A DNA stretch of 64,000 bases, from NCBI RefSeq assembly GCF_044457565.1, contig NZ_JBITGZ010000021.1:66927-130926 (forward strand), in the 5' to 3' direction. The position numbers were made by a program, and so were the translations under genes. Position 1 is the stretch's first letter. Each line of letters starts with the position of its first letter. Below the pieces are notes generated by a model. It did no database searches, was not told the DNA's origin, and worked only from the letters and a program-made list of their open reading frames with translations. Origin of the DNA: Kitasatospora sp044457565 (GTDB lineage Bacteria > Actinomycetota > Actinomycetes > Streptomycetales > Streptomycetaceae). Below, piece after piece: positions 57,010 to 64,000 of the stretch.

Positions 57010-58473
57010 TCAGGCCCAGCTGGAGTGCAGCGGCTTGCCCTCGGCGTAGCCGGCCGCGCTCTGGATGCCCACGACGGCCTTCTCGTGGAACTCCTCCAGG
57101 CTGTTGGCGCCCGCGTAGGTGCAGGAGCTGCGCACACCCGCGACGATCGAGTCGATCAGGTCCTCGACGCCCGGGCGGGCCGGGTCGATGAACATCCGCG
57201 AGGTGGAGATGCCCTCCTCGAACAGCGCCTTGCGGGCGCGGTCGTAGGCGGACTCCTCGGAGGTCCGGTTGCGCACCGCGCGGGCGGACGCCATACCGAA
57301 GCTCTCCTTGTACTGGCGGCCGTCCGCGGCGGTCTGCAGGTCGCCGGGCGACTCGTAGGTGCCGGCGAACCAGGAGCCGATCATGACGTTGGACGCACCG
57401 GCGGCCAGCGCCATCGCGACGTCCCGCGGGTGGCGCACGCCGCCGTCGGCCCAGACGTGCTTGCCCAGGCGGCGGGCCTCGGCGGCGCACTCCAGGACGG
57501 CGGAGAACTGCGGGCGGCCGACACCGGTCATCATCCGGGTGGTGCACATGGCGCCCGGGCCGACACCGACCTTGAGGATGTCGGCGCCCGCCTCGACCAG
57601 GTCGCGGACACCGGCGGCGGAGACCACGTTGCCGGCCACGATCGGGATCTGCGGGTCCAGGCCGCGCACCGCGCGCAGCGCGCTGATCATCGACTCCTGG
57701 TGACCGTGCGCGGTGTCCACCACCAGCACGTCGGCGCCGGCCTCGATCAGCGCCTTGGCCTTGCCGGCCACATCGCCGTTGATCCCCACCGTGGCGGCGA
57801 TCCGCAGCTTGCCGTTCGCGTCGACGGCCGGGGTGTAGAGGGTGGCGCGCAGGGCGTTCCTGCGGGTCAGGATGCCGACCAGCCGGCCGTCCGGGGCGAC
57901 CACCGGGGCCAGCTTGCGGTGCGCCTCGTTGAGCTTCTCGAAGGCGGCCCGCGGGTCGATGCCGTCCTCCAGCAGCAGCAGGTCACGGGACATGACCTCG
58001 CTCAGGCTGGTGAAGCGGTCCACACCCTGGCAGTCGTGGTCGGTGACGACGCCGACGGGCTTGCCGTCCTCGACCACGACCAGCGCGCCGTGCGCGCGCT
58101 TGGGGAGCAGCGAGAGGGCCTCGGCGACGGTGGCGCCGGGCTCCAGGCTGATCGCGGTGTCGTGCACCAGGTGGCGCTGCTTGACCCAGCCGATGACATC
58201 GGAGATGACCTCGGTGGGAATGTCCTGCGGGATGGCGACCAGCCCGCCGCGGCGGGCCACGGTCTCGGCCATCCGGCGGCCGGCGATGGCGGTCATGTTG
58301 GCGACCACCAGCGGGATGGTGGTGCCGGTGCCGTCGTTGGAGGAGAGGTCGACACCCTGCCGGGAGCCCACGGCGGAGCGGCTGGGGACCATGAAGACGT
58401 CGTCGTACGTGAGGTCGTACGGGACCGAATTACGGTCGTCGTAGCTGCCGGTCTGGGGGTTCAAGAAGCGCAT
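57010..58473 (-). CDS. guaB1: IMPDH-family GMP reductase, GuaB1 type with CBS pair
   Basis: A 487-aa TIM-barrel protein with a CBS-domain pair inserted at about residues 95-215 (VMSRDLLLLEDGIDPRAAFEKLNEAHRKLAPVV). The catalytic loop is GVGPGAMCTTRMMTGVG, containing the active Cys. Family markers include DDVFMVPSRS at the start and GADVLVVDTAHGHQ. The actinobacterial GuaB1 group has GMP reductase activity, while the true IMP dehydrogenase is GuaB2; the AMCTTR loop and the MRFLNPQTGSYDDRNSVPYDLTYDDV start fit GuaB1. It would convert GMP to IMP in purine salvage. Confidence 0.88.
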   Translation of the reverse strand: MRFLNPQTGSYDDRNSVPYDLTYDDVFMVPSRSAVGSRQGVDLSSNDGTGTTIPLVVANMTAIAGRRMAETVARRGGLVAIPQDIPTEVISDVIGWVKQRHLVHDTAISLEPGATVAEALSLLPKRAHGALVVVEDGKPVGVVTDHDCQGVDRFTSLSEVMSRDLLLLEDGIDPRAAFEKLNEAHRKLAPVVAPDGRLVGILTRRNALRATLYTPAVDANGKLRIAATVGINGDVAGKAKALIEAGADVLVVDTAHGHQESMISALRAVRGLDPQIPIVAGNVVSAAGVRDLVEAGADILKVGVGPGAMCTTRMMTGVGRPQFSAVLECAAEARRLGKHVWADGGVRHPRDVAMALAAGASNVMIGSWFAGTYESPGDLQTAADGRQYKESFGMASARAVRNRTSEESAYDRARKALFEEGISTSRMFIDPARPGVEDLIDSIVAGVRSSCTYAGANSLEEFHEKAVVGIQSAAGYAEGKPLHSSWA

Positions 58474-58888
58474 GAAGAAGGCTCTCTGGCTGCGGGAGGG
58501 TAGACCTCGGGTGCGGTTAGGGCCGGCCGGCCGAGCGCACTCGGGCGCCCCGCACCCAACCGTCGATTCTTGCCGATGAGCAGGGCGAACGCCAGTTCAG
58601 GCGCAAGCGTTGAAGCTCCCCACAAGCGGTTCCGACCGCTCCGGATCAAGGCCTGGAGGAACATACAACCCCGGCTCCGGAATCCGCTCGCGGGCCCTCG
58701 TCCGCCGCTGCTAGGGTCGGGCTGCCGGCCGCGGGACTCCGGTGCGACTTCCGGAACCTGCCTCTAACGCAATGATTCGCTGCTCGCGCCCCCATTCCCC
58801 GGCCGGCCTGCGCGGTTCACCCCGGCCGTTCCCGCACCTGCGACGGTGCGACCGGTCGGGCCGGTTCGACCAGGGGGCGGGGCCCACG
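58474..58888. promoter_or_regulatory. Divergent intergenic region between guaB1 and the vWA gene
   Basis: 415 bases without a supported gene. A small dyad (AGCGGT and ACCGCT around TCCG) lies at 58625-58640, and TAGGGT at about 58712 could be a -10 element for the plus-strand gene. The open frame that starts at 58742 has no credible start before 58889. Confidence 0.4.
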
Positions 58889-60376
58889 ATGGAAACCTTC
58901 GGCGACCTCGTCGCCGCCGAGGACGTGCTGCTCTTCGTCAACGCGGCGATCACCGCCACCGGCCAGCGGGAGTTCCACGGCGACGCGGCCGAGCAGCGGC
59001 TCTCCCTCGACTTCCTGCACGCGTACATGCTCGGCAACTACCGCGACCTCTACGCCGCGGCCCTCGCCCTGGACATCAACGACCACAACGCCGTACTGAT
59101 CATCCGGCGGCTGCTGGAGACCGGCCGTGAGGCGGACGCCGCGCAGCGCGCCACCGAGGGCCGGCTGATCGCCCGCCGGCTGGCCCTGCTCCCGCCGCAG
59201 CGGGTGTACGGCCTGTTCCGCGCGCTGCGCCGGGCCAAGGTCAACAACCGCCGGACGCGCGCCGTCATGCGCGACTGGATCGCCGCCCGCCCGGACCCCG
59301 CCTTCGACGCCGTGAAGTACCGCGGCGCGCTCAAGCAGGCCGTGCGGCACGCCCACCTGGCGCCGGCCGGCCCGGCCTCCCCGGACACCGCCCCCGGGCA
59401 GCGGCAGCCCGGACGGCAGCTCCCCGGGGCCGCGGGCGAGCTCGGTGCCTTCCTCTTCGCCCCGCGCAGCCGCAAGCGCTTCGAGACGCCGATCCTGGAG
59501 AGCTGGCGCCGCGCGCACCACGAGCAGGGCGCGCTGTACGAGCTGCCGTACACCGTCGCCGAGGGCTTCGCCGCCGCACACGGCATCGACCGCGCCGCCT
59601 TCCTGGAGCGCATCGCACCCCGGATGACCAGGCTGGAGCAGCTGCGCCTGCAGGAGTCCGGGCAGCGCCACCGGGCCGACGCCGTACAGGCCGACCTCGC
59701 CCGGATGCCGCTCACCCGGCTCGCCTCGTACGTGCTGGCGCTGCCGCCGGACGACCGGGTGCGCCGGCGCGCCGAACTGACCGCCGCGCTGCGCACCGCC
59801 GCCGAGCGCGCCGCCGGCCCGGCCCGGGGCGGCTGGGGGCGGGTGACGGCCGTCCTCGACGACAGCTTCTCCAGCTACGGCTCCGGCCACAAGCGCCGCC
59901 GGCCGCTCGCCGTGGCACTGGCCTGCCACCACCTGCTCGCCGCACTCGGCGCCGAGTACACCGCACTGTGGACCTCCGGGCGCCGCGACGCCCTGCTCGC
60001 CCACCCATACGGCCCGACCCCGCTCGGCCGGCGGATCGTCGACGCGCTGGGCACCGGGCCCGACCGGCTGGTGATCGTCTCGGACGGCCGGGACAACGCG
60101 CCGCCCGGCCTGGCGGCCGAGGTGCTGCGGGTCTGGCGCACCCGCCTGGACCCGGAGCACCGCACCGGCGTCGTCCACCTCAACCCGGTCTACGACGCGG
60201 ACGGCTTCGACGTGCGCCGGCTGGCACCGAGCGTGCCCACCGCCGGCATCAGGGACGTCGAGGACCTGCCCTCGCTGGTCGAGCTCGCCCAGTTCGCCGA
60301 GGGCCGCACCGGCCTGGCCGAACTGACCGCGCACCTGGCCGCCCGTACCGGCCGCTTCCTGGAGGGCGCCCGATGA
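58889..60376 (+). CDS. vWA-domain protein with helical N-terminal (TROVE-like) region
   Basis: A 495-aa protein. Residues 1-310 are helical and contain repeated pairs of helices; the last third is a vWA domain with a MIDAS motif (VLDDSFSSYGS, DxSxS) and VIVSDGRDNAPPG. The layout resembles Ro60/TROVE proteins, which have a helical RNA-binding ring followed by vWA, though I cannot confirm homology of the N-terminal part. The start is the ATG at 58889. It overlaps the next gene by 4 bp (ATGA). Similar vWA pairs are known in actinomycete RNA-metabolism or stress operons; function unproven. Confidence 0.7.
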   Translation: METFGDLVAAEDVLLFVNAAITATGQREFHGDAAEQRLSLDFLHAYMLGNYRDLYAAALALDINDHNAVLIIRRLLETGREADAAQRATEGRLIARRLALLPPQRVYGLFRALRRAKVNNRRTRAVMRDWIAARPDPAFDAVKYRGALKQAVRHAHLAPAGPASPDTAPGQRQPGRQLPGAAGELGAFLFAPRSRKRFETPILESWRRAHHEQGALYELPYTVAEGFAAAHGIDRAAFLERIAPRMTRLEQLRLQESGQRHRADAVQADLARMPLTRLASYVLALPPDDRVRRRAELTAALRTAAERAAGPARGGWGRVTAVLDDSFSSYGSGHKRRRPLAVALACHHLLAALGAEYTALWTSGRRDALLAHPYGPTPLGRRIVDALGTGPDRLVIVSDGRDNAPPGLAAEVLRVWRTRLDPEHRTGVVHLNPVYDADGFDVRRLAPSVPTAGIRDVEDLPSLVELAQFAEGRTGLAELTAHLAARTGRFLEGAR

Positions 60377-61653
60377 CCACGCTCGACCTGACCGGCCTGG
60401 AGACCCGCCCCTCGCAGGCCTGGGGCGGTGTCCGGCTGGTGCCGCTGGTGCGCGCGCAACCCGTCGCAGGCCTGCGCCTGGACCAGCAGATCTACGGTGA
60501 CGAGCCGGGCCTGGTGGAGCTCGGGCCGCGCGAGAGCTACCTCTCCTACGTCCCGCACGGCTTCGTCGCCGACTGGGGTGGCGAGGACGGCCCGGCCGCG
60601 GCGTACGGCACCCGGCTCGGCCACGGCGCGCCGTCGCCCGGCCCGCGCCCGCCGGCCCCTCGGGTGCCGCCGCAGGCTCCCCCGCCCGCCGCCATGCCGG
60701 TGCGGGTGCACCGGGGCATGGCCCGGCGCCAGGGCAGGCACCGGCTGCGATTCCTGCCGCTGCACCTGGCCCTGGAGGGCTACCTGGCGCTGCACTTCGG
60801 CGGCCCGGTGATCGTCTGGGAGCAGTGGTCGCAGCGCGCGGTCCGCAGCGGCCTGTCCCCGCGCGGCGAGGAGGCCTACCTCGGCGCCGACGTCCGCGGA
60901 CTGGCCGAGGCCATGCGGGTGTTCGAGATCCACCCCGGCCAGTGCGGGGTCCTGGTGTACGTCGCCGACGCGCTCGCCGCGGCCTTCGCCGTGCCGCACC
61001 CGGACGACTTCCGCGCGCTGTACCCGAGCCTGCTCCAGGACCTCTACGGCGAACTGATCCACCACTACGGGACGCTGGCGGCCGCCGTGCCGGACTTCCG
61101 CGCCCGGATCCGGGACGGCGAGGTCCGCTCGCTGGCCGACCTGCGGGCGGCGGTCGGGCGCCAGGAGCAGGACTGGGCCCGCTTCCACGACACGACCATG
61201 GCCGGCGCCCTGCTGAACGCGGAGTACCGCCGGCAGCAGGTGTACCGGATGGGCCGCTTCACGCTGTCGCGCTTCCTGCCGCCGTTCCGGCTCAAGGAGG
61301 AGAACCACATCGGCGAGGCCATCACGGACGAGCACGGCCGCACCGCGTACCTCAAGACCTTCCGGCTGTCGGAGAACCAGGTCCGCCGGGGCCACCTGAT
61401 CGACCGGCTGGCCGCGCACGACTGGCACCTGGCCGACGCGGCCGCCGGGCTCGGCGTCACCGAGGCGCAACTGGGCCTGCGGCTGGAGTCGGCCGGCTTC
61501 GGGCACCTGCTCCAGCAGCATGTGCTGGACGGCTACCGCAGCCGGGCCGCCGCCGTGAGGCAGAACCGAGCGGGCCGGCGACGGATGGCAGCCGGGGGCG
61601 GCGCCGGGGGCGGCGCCGGTCGCGGCCCCGGGCAACGGCCGGGGCCGGGGTGA
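60373..61653 (+). CDS. Partner protein of the vWA gene (ARPP-2-like)
   Basis: A 426-aa protein coupled to the vWA gene by an ATGA overlap. Residues 5-210 form an alpha/beta domain with GPRESYLSYVPHGFVADWGGEDG and RLRFLPLHLALEGYLALHFGG; a Pro-rich insert lies at about residues 93-112. Residues 215-395 are mainly helical with a probable helix-turn-helix near 355-385 (WHLADAAAGLGVTEAQLGLRLESAGFGHLL). It ends in a Gly/Arg/Pro tail. The pattern recalls ARPP-2 domain proteins described near RNA-repair and conflict genes; this is from memory and tentative. Confidence 0.55.
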   Translation: MTTLDLTGLETRPSQAWGGVRLVPLVRAQPVAGLRLDQQIYGDEPGLVELGPRESYLSYVPHGFVADWGGEDGPAAAYGTRLGHGAPSPGPRPPAPRVPPQAPPPAAMPVRVHRGMARRQGRHRLRFLPLHLALEGYLALHFGGPVIVWEQWSQRAVRSGLSPRGEEAYLGADVRGLAEAMRVFEIHPGQCGVLVYVADALAAAFAVPHPDDFRALYPSLLQDLYGELIHHYGTLAAAVPDFRARIRDGEVRSLADLRAAVGRQEQDWARFHDTTMAGALLNAEYRRQQVYRMGRFTLSRFLPPFRLKEENHIGEAITDEHGRTAYLKTFRLSENQVRRGHLIDRLAAHDWHLADAAAGLGVTEAQLGLRLESAGFGHLLQQHVLDGYRSRAAAVRQNRAGRRRMAAGGGAGGGAGRGPGQRPGPG

Positions 61654-61741
61654 GCAACCGAACGTCCGGATCATTTGGCGCTGTCTCCGGCACTCCGTAG
61701 AGTTCCACGGGTAATCGGGTGGGGAAAGCGAGCAGGAAGCA

Positions 61742-63283
61742 GTGACGGGCATGACGGCGGGCGCGGACATCCAGGAGACCATCGAGGAGACGGAGGGCTC
61801 CCAGGAGCCGGGCTCCCTGGCACCGGAAGGGGTCGAGTACGGCCCGGGCATCGACCCGGAGCGGCTGGCGCTCTGCCTCAGCGTGCTCGCCGAGCTCGAC
61901 CAGCTCGACGTCGACCACCCCGACGCGATCACCGTCCGGCAGGCCGTCGGTGGCGTCTTCCGCACCCTGAAGCAGCGCCGCCGCCAGGAGACCCGGGCCC
62001 GCAAGACCGCCAACGACCGGGCCGTCACCGCCGCCACCGCCACCGGTGCGCCCGGCCGGATCGACGACGAGACGGCCGGCGCGTTCGGCCTGACGACCGC
62101 CACCACCACCGAGATCGCCGGCATCCTGGAGCGCCCGCGCTCCTGCTACACCTGCAAGCAGCGCTACGTCGAGGTGGACGCGTTCTACCACCAGCTCTGC
62201 CAGCCCTGCGCCAAGCTCAACCACAGCCGCCGCGACGCGCGGGCCGACCTCAGCGGGCGGCGGGCACTGCTCACCGGCGGCCGGGCCAAGATCGGCATGT
62301 ACATCGCGCTGCGGCTGCTGCGCGACGGCGCGCACACCACCATCACCACCCGCTTCCCCAACGACGCGATCCGCCGCTTCAAGGCGATGCCGGACAGCGC
62401 GCAGTGGCTGCACCGCCTGAAGATCGTCGGGATCGACCTGCGCGACCCCGCCCAGGTGATGGCCCTCGCCTCCGAGGTCGCGGCCGACGGCCCGCTGGAC
62501 ATCCTGATCAACAATGCCGCGCAGACCGTGCGCCGCCCGCCGGAGTCCTACCGCGAGCTGGTCGCGGCCGAGGGCGCGCCGCTGCCCGCCGGTGAGCTCC
62601 CGCAGTCCACCACCATCGGCCGCTTCGGCAGCGGCAGCGTCGACCTGCCCGCGCTGCCCGCCCAGGCGAGCGGCGGCAGCGAGCGGCTCAGCGCCGCGGA
62701 CGTCACCTCCCTGGCACTGGTCACCGGCTCCGCCACGCCCGCCCGGATCGAGGCCGGCACCGCGATCGACGCCGGCGGCCTGGTGCCCGACCTCGCCGAC
62801 ACCAACAGCTGGGTCCAGACGGTCAGCGAGGTGGGCCCGGTCGAGCTGCTGGAGGTCCAGCTCTGCAACTCCACCGCACCGTTCATCCTGATCAGCCAGC
62901 TGCGCCCGGCGATGGCCGCCTCCTCGGCCCGCCGCAAGTACGTGGTCAACGTCTCCGCCATGGAGGGCGTCTTCAGCCGCGGCTACAAGGGCGCCGGCCA
63001 CCCGCACACCAACATGGCCAAGGCGGCGCTGAACATGCTGACCCGCACCAGCGCCAAGGAGATGCTGGAGAGCGACGGCATCCTGATGACGGCCGTCGAC
63101 ACCGGGTGGATCACCGACGAGCGTCCGCACCCGGACAAGATGCGGCTGGCCGCCGAGGGCTTCCACGCCCCGCTCGACCTGGTCGACGGCGCGGCCCGGG
63201 TCTACGACCCGATCGTCCGTGGCGAGCTGGGCGAGGACCTGTACGGCTGCTTCCTCAAGGACTACGCCCAGTCCGCGTGGTAA
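61742..63283 (+). CDS. Atypical SDR-fold protein with zinc ribbon, catalytic Tyr absent
   Basis: A 513-aa protein. The first 130 residues are helical; CYTCKQRY and YHQLCQPCA (about 139-165) form a four-Cys zinc ribbon; then an SDR fold with LLTGGRAKIGMYIALRLLRDGAH and DILINNAAQTV. The usual YxxxK is not found: the aligned segment reads HTNMAKAALNML, so Lys stays but Tyr is lost; NVSAMEG holds the Ser. The start is the GTG at 61742, with an ATG at 61751 as alternative. It follows the vWA pair by 88 bases and precedes a Nudix gene. It may bind nucleotide without classical catalysis. Confidence 0.75.
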   Translation: MTGMTAGADIQETIEETEGSQEPGSLAPEGVEYGPGIDPERLALCLSVLAELDQLDVDHPDAITVRQAVGGVFRTLKQRRRQETRARKTANDRAVTAATATGAPGRIDDETAGAFGLTTATTTEIAGILERPRSCYTCKQRYVEVDAFYHQLCQPCAKLNHSRRDARADLSGRRALLTGGRAKIGMYIALRLLRDGAHTTITTRFPNDAIRRFKAMPDSAQWLHRLKIVGIDLRDPAQVMALASEVAADGPLDILINNAAQTVRRPPESYRELVAAEGAPLPAGELPQSTTIGRFGSGSVDLPALPAQASGGSERLSAADVTSLALVTGSATPARIEAGTAIDAGGLVPDLADTNSWVQTVSEVGPVELLEVQLCNSTAPFILISQLRPAMAASSARRKYVVNVSAMEGVFSRGYKGAGHPHTNMAKAALNMLTRTSAKEMLESDGILMTAVDTGWITDERPHPDKMRLAAEGFHAPLDLVDGAARVYDPIVRGELGEDLYGCFLKDYAQSAW

Positions 63284-63347
63284 CCGCTCGCCGCACCGGC
63301 CGGGGCCTGCCCGGCCGGGCCGCCGACAACCGTTCAGGGAGGGTCTG

Positions 63348-63806
63348 ATGGGCACCGCACCGATGCTCGGGGTGGGCGTGATCGTGCCCACCGGGAACGG
63401 CGGCGTACTGCTCGGCCGGCGGATCACCGCCGGCGAGCGGCCCACCTGGAGCCTGCCCGGCGGCAAGGTGGACCAGCCCGGCGAGTCCTTCGAGCAGGCC
63501 GCCGCCCGGGAGTTGGCCGAGGAGACCGGCATCCTGCTGCCCGCCGAGGGCATGCGGGTGCTGGCCGTCCTGTTGGACCACGAGCTCGGCCGGCCCCGGC
63601 TGACCGCCGCCGTGCTCGCCCCGCCGAGCGAGGCGGCCGCCGAGGTCACCGAACCGCACGCCTGCGCGGGGTGGGACCGCTTCCCGGTCGACGCGCTGCC
63701 GAGCCCGATGTTCTACCCGTCCGGCCTGGTGCTCGACAGCTGGCTGCGGCCGGCGGCCGGCCGCAGCGCGCGGCCCGACGGCGCCTTCGGCTACCCCGTG
63801 CGCTGA
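63348..63806 (+). CDS. Nudix hydrolase
   Basis: A 152-aa protein with a complete Nudix box: GGKVDQPGESFEQAAARELAEETGI (Gly...Glu...REUxEExGU). VGVIVPTGNGGVLLGRR and WSLPGGK precede it. It hydrolyses a nucleoside-diphosphate-linked substrate; which one is not evident. The start is the ATG at 63348 after GGGAGGG. It is 64 bases after the atypical SDR and may be cotranscribed with it. Confidence 0.93.
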   Translation: MGTAPMLGVGVIVPTGNGGVLLGRRITAGERPTWSLPGGKVDQPGESFEQAAARELAEETGILLPAEGMRVLAVLLDHELGRPRLTAAVLAPPSEAAAEVTEPHACAGWDRFPVDALPSPMFYPSGLVLDSWLRPAAGRSARPDGAFGYPVR

Positions 63807-63916
63807 TCCCGCCCGCACGACCGCACGTCCGGCGCCGGCCCGCCTCGCACCGGCGGCCAACGGGCCGCTGCGGCAACTGAGTTGCGCGGTGTGCACGGTG
63901 TCCGGGCCCGGATGTG

Positions 63917-63952
63917 GCTCGCCCCGTCCGGCGGGTGCCGGACGGGGCGAGC
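63917..63952. terminator. Strong bidirectional hairpin near window end
   Basis: A 16-bp perfect stem (63917-63932 and 63937-63952) with a GGGT loop, 110 bases after the Nudix stop. Nothing else is seen in 63807-63984. Confidence 0.85.
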
Positions 63953-63984
63953 GGTGCGCGCTGTGGTGTTGTGGTGTGCCGTGG

Positions 63985-64000
63985 TCAGCCGGCGGGCTTC
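63985..64000 (-). other. Possible C-terminal end of a minus-strand gene (partial)
   Basis: On the minus strand the last bases read Lys-Pro-Ala-Gly followed by TGA at 63987-63985, just beyond the hairpin. A convergent gene entering from the right is plausible but only a few codons are inside the window. Confidence 0.2.

Overview
The window is high-GC actinomycete chromosome, most likely Streptomyces or Kitasatospora. Evidence is the very strong GC bias at third codon positions, frequent GTG starts, ATGA/GTGA stop-start overlaps and families typical of streptomycetes (DUF3052, DUF3224, DUF5995, SigK/RskA, GuaB1). No rRNA, tRNA, CRISPR array, phage or IS element was seen.

Layout. 1-6.7 kb: a GntR/FadR regulator (cut by the window edge) divergent from a five-gene operon (APC permease, glutamine-synthetase-like ligase, class I glutamine amidotransferase-like hydrolase, aldehyde dehydrogenase, SDR) that looks like a gamma-glutamylation pathway for polyamine or amine catabolism. 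6.9-11.4 kb: small housekeeping and stress genes. 11.5-43.4 kb: a large biosynthetic gene cluster. 43.5-46.5 kb: QueA-like, SDR and RluA-like genes. 46.8-54.8 kb: a SpoIIE-type phosphatase, the sigK-rskA pair and an envelope set (SDR, Mo-cofactor oxidoreductase, fasciclin lipoprotein). 55.1-58.5 kb: ohr/ohrR with a clear operator, a DUF5995 protein and a GuaB1-type GMP reductase. 58.9-63.8 kb: a vWA protein with its overlapping partner, an atypical zinc-ribbon SDR and a Nudix hydrolase.

The cluster is the main interest. Fourteen to fifteen minus-strand genes run almost head to tail from 40980 to 11505: stand-alone adenylating enzyme, carrier protein, TrpD-like, TrpA-like, ectoine-synthase-like, PltE/RedW-like acyl-carrier dehydrogenase, transglutaminase-like, TrpB2-like, a TrpF-TrpC fusion, UbiD-like decarboxylase, a five-module NRPS (A-T-C-A-T-C-A-T-C-A-T-C-A-T-TE, 5095 aa), MbtH, an MFS exporter, a luciferase-like monooxygenase and an FMN reductase. 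A LysE exporter and a LuxR-type regulator lie just outside. There is no anthranilate synthase, and the TrpD-like and TrpC-like proteins have changes at residues that bind anthranilate or support catalysis.

My inference, not proven, is that the set builds a tryptophan isostere. The EctC-like enzyme cyclises glutamine to an amino-pyrroline carboxylate; the A/carrier/dehydrogenase cassette aromatises it to an aminopyrrole carboxylate; the TrpD, TrpF-TrpC, TrpA and TrpB homologues process this heteroaromatic amine as they would anthranilate; and UbiD removes the carboxylate, giving a pyrrolopyrrolyl-alanine. NRPS module 4 has a Trp-like specificity code with Asp at position 278, which could pair with the extra ring NH. 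Predicted peptide: Ser - unknown - Gly - Trp-like - Asn/Asp.
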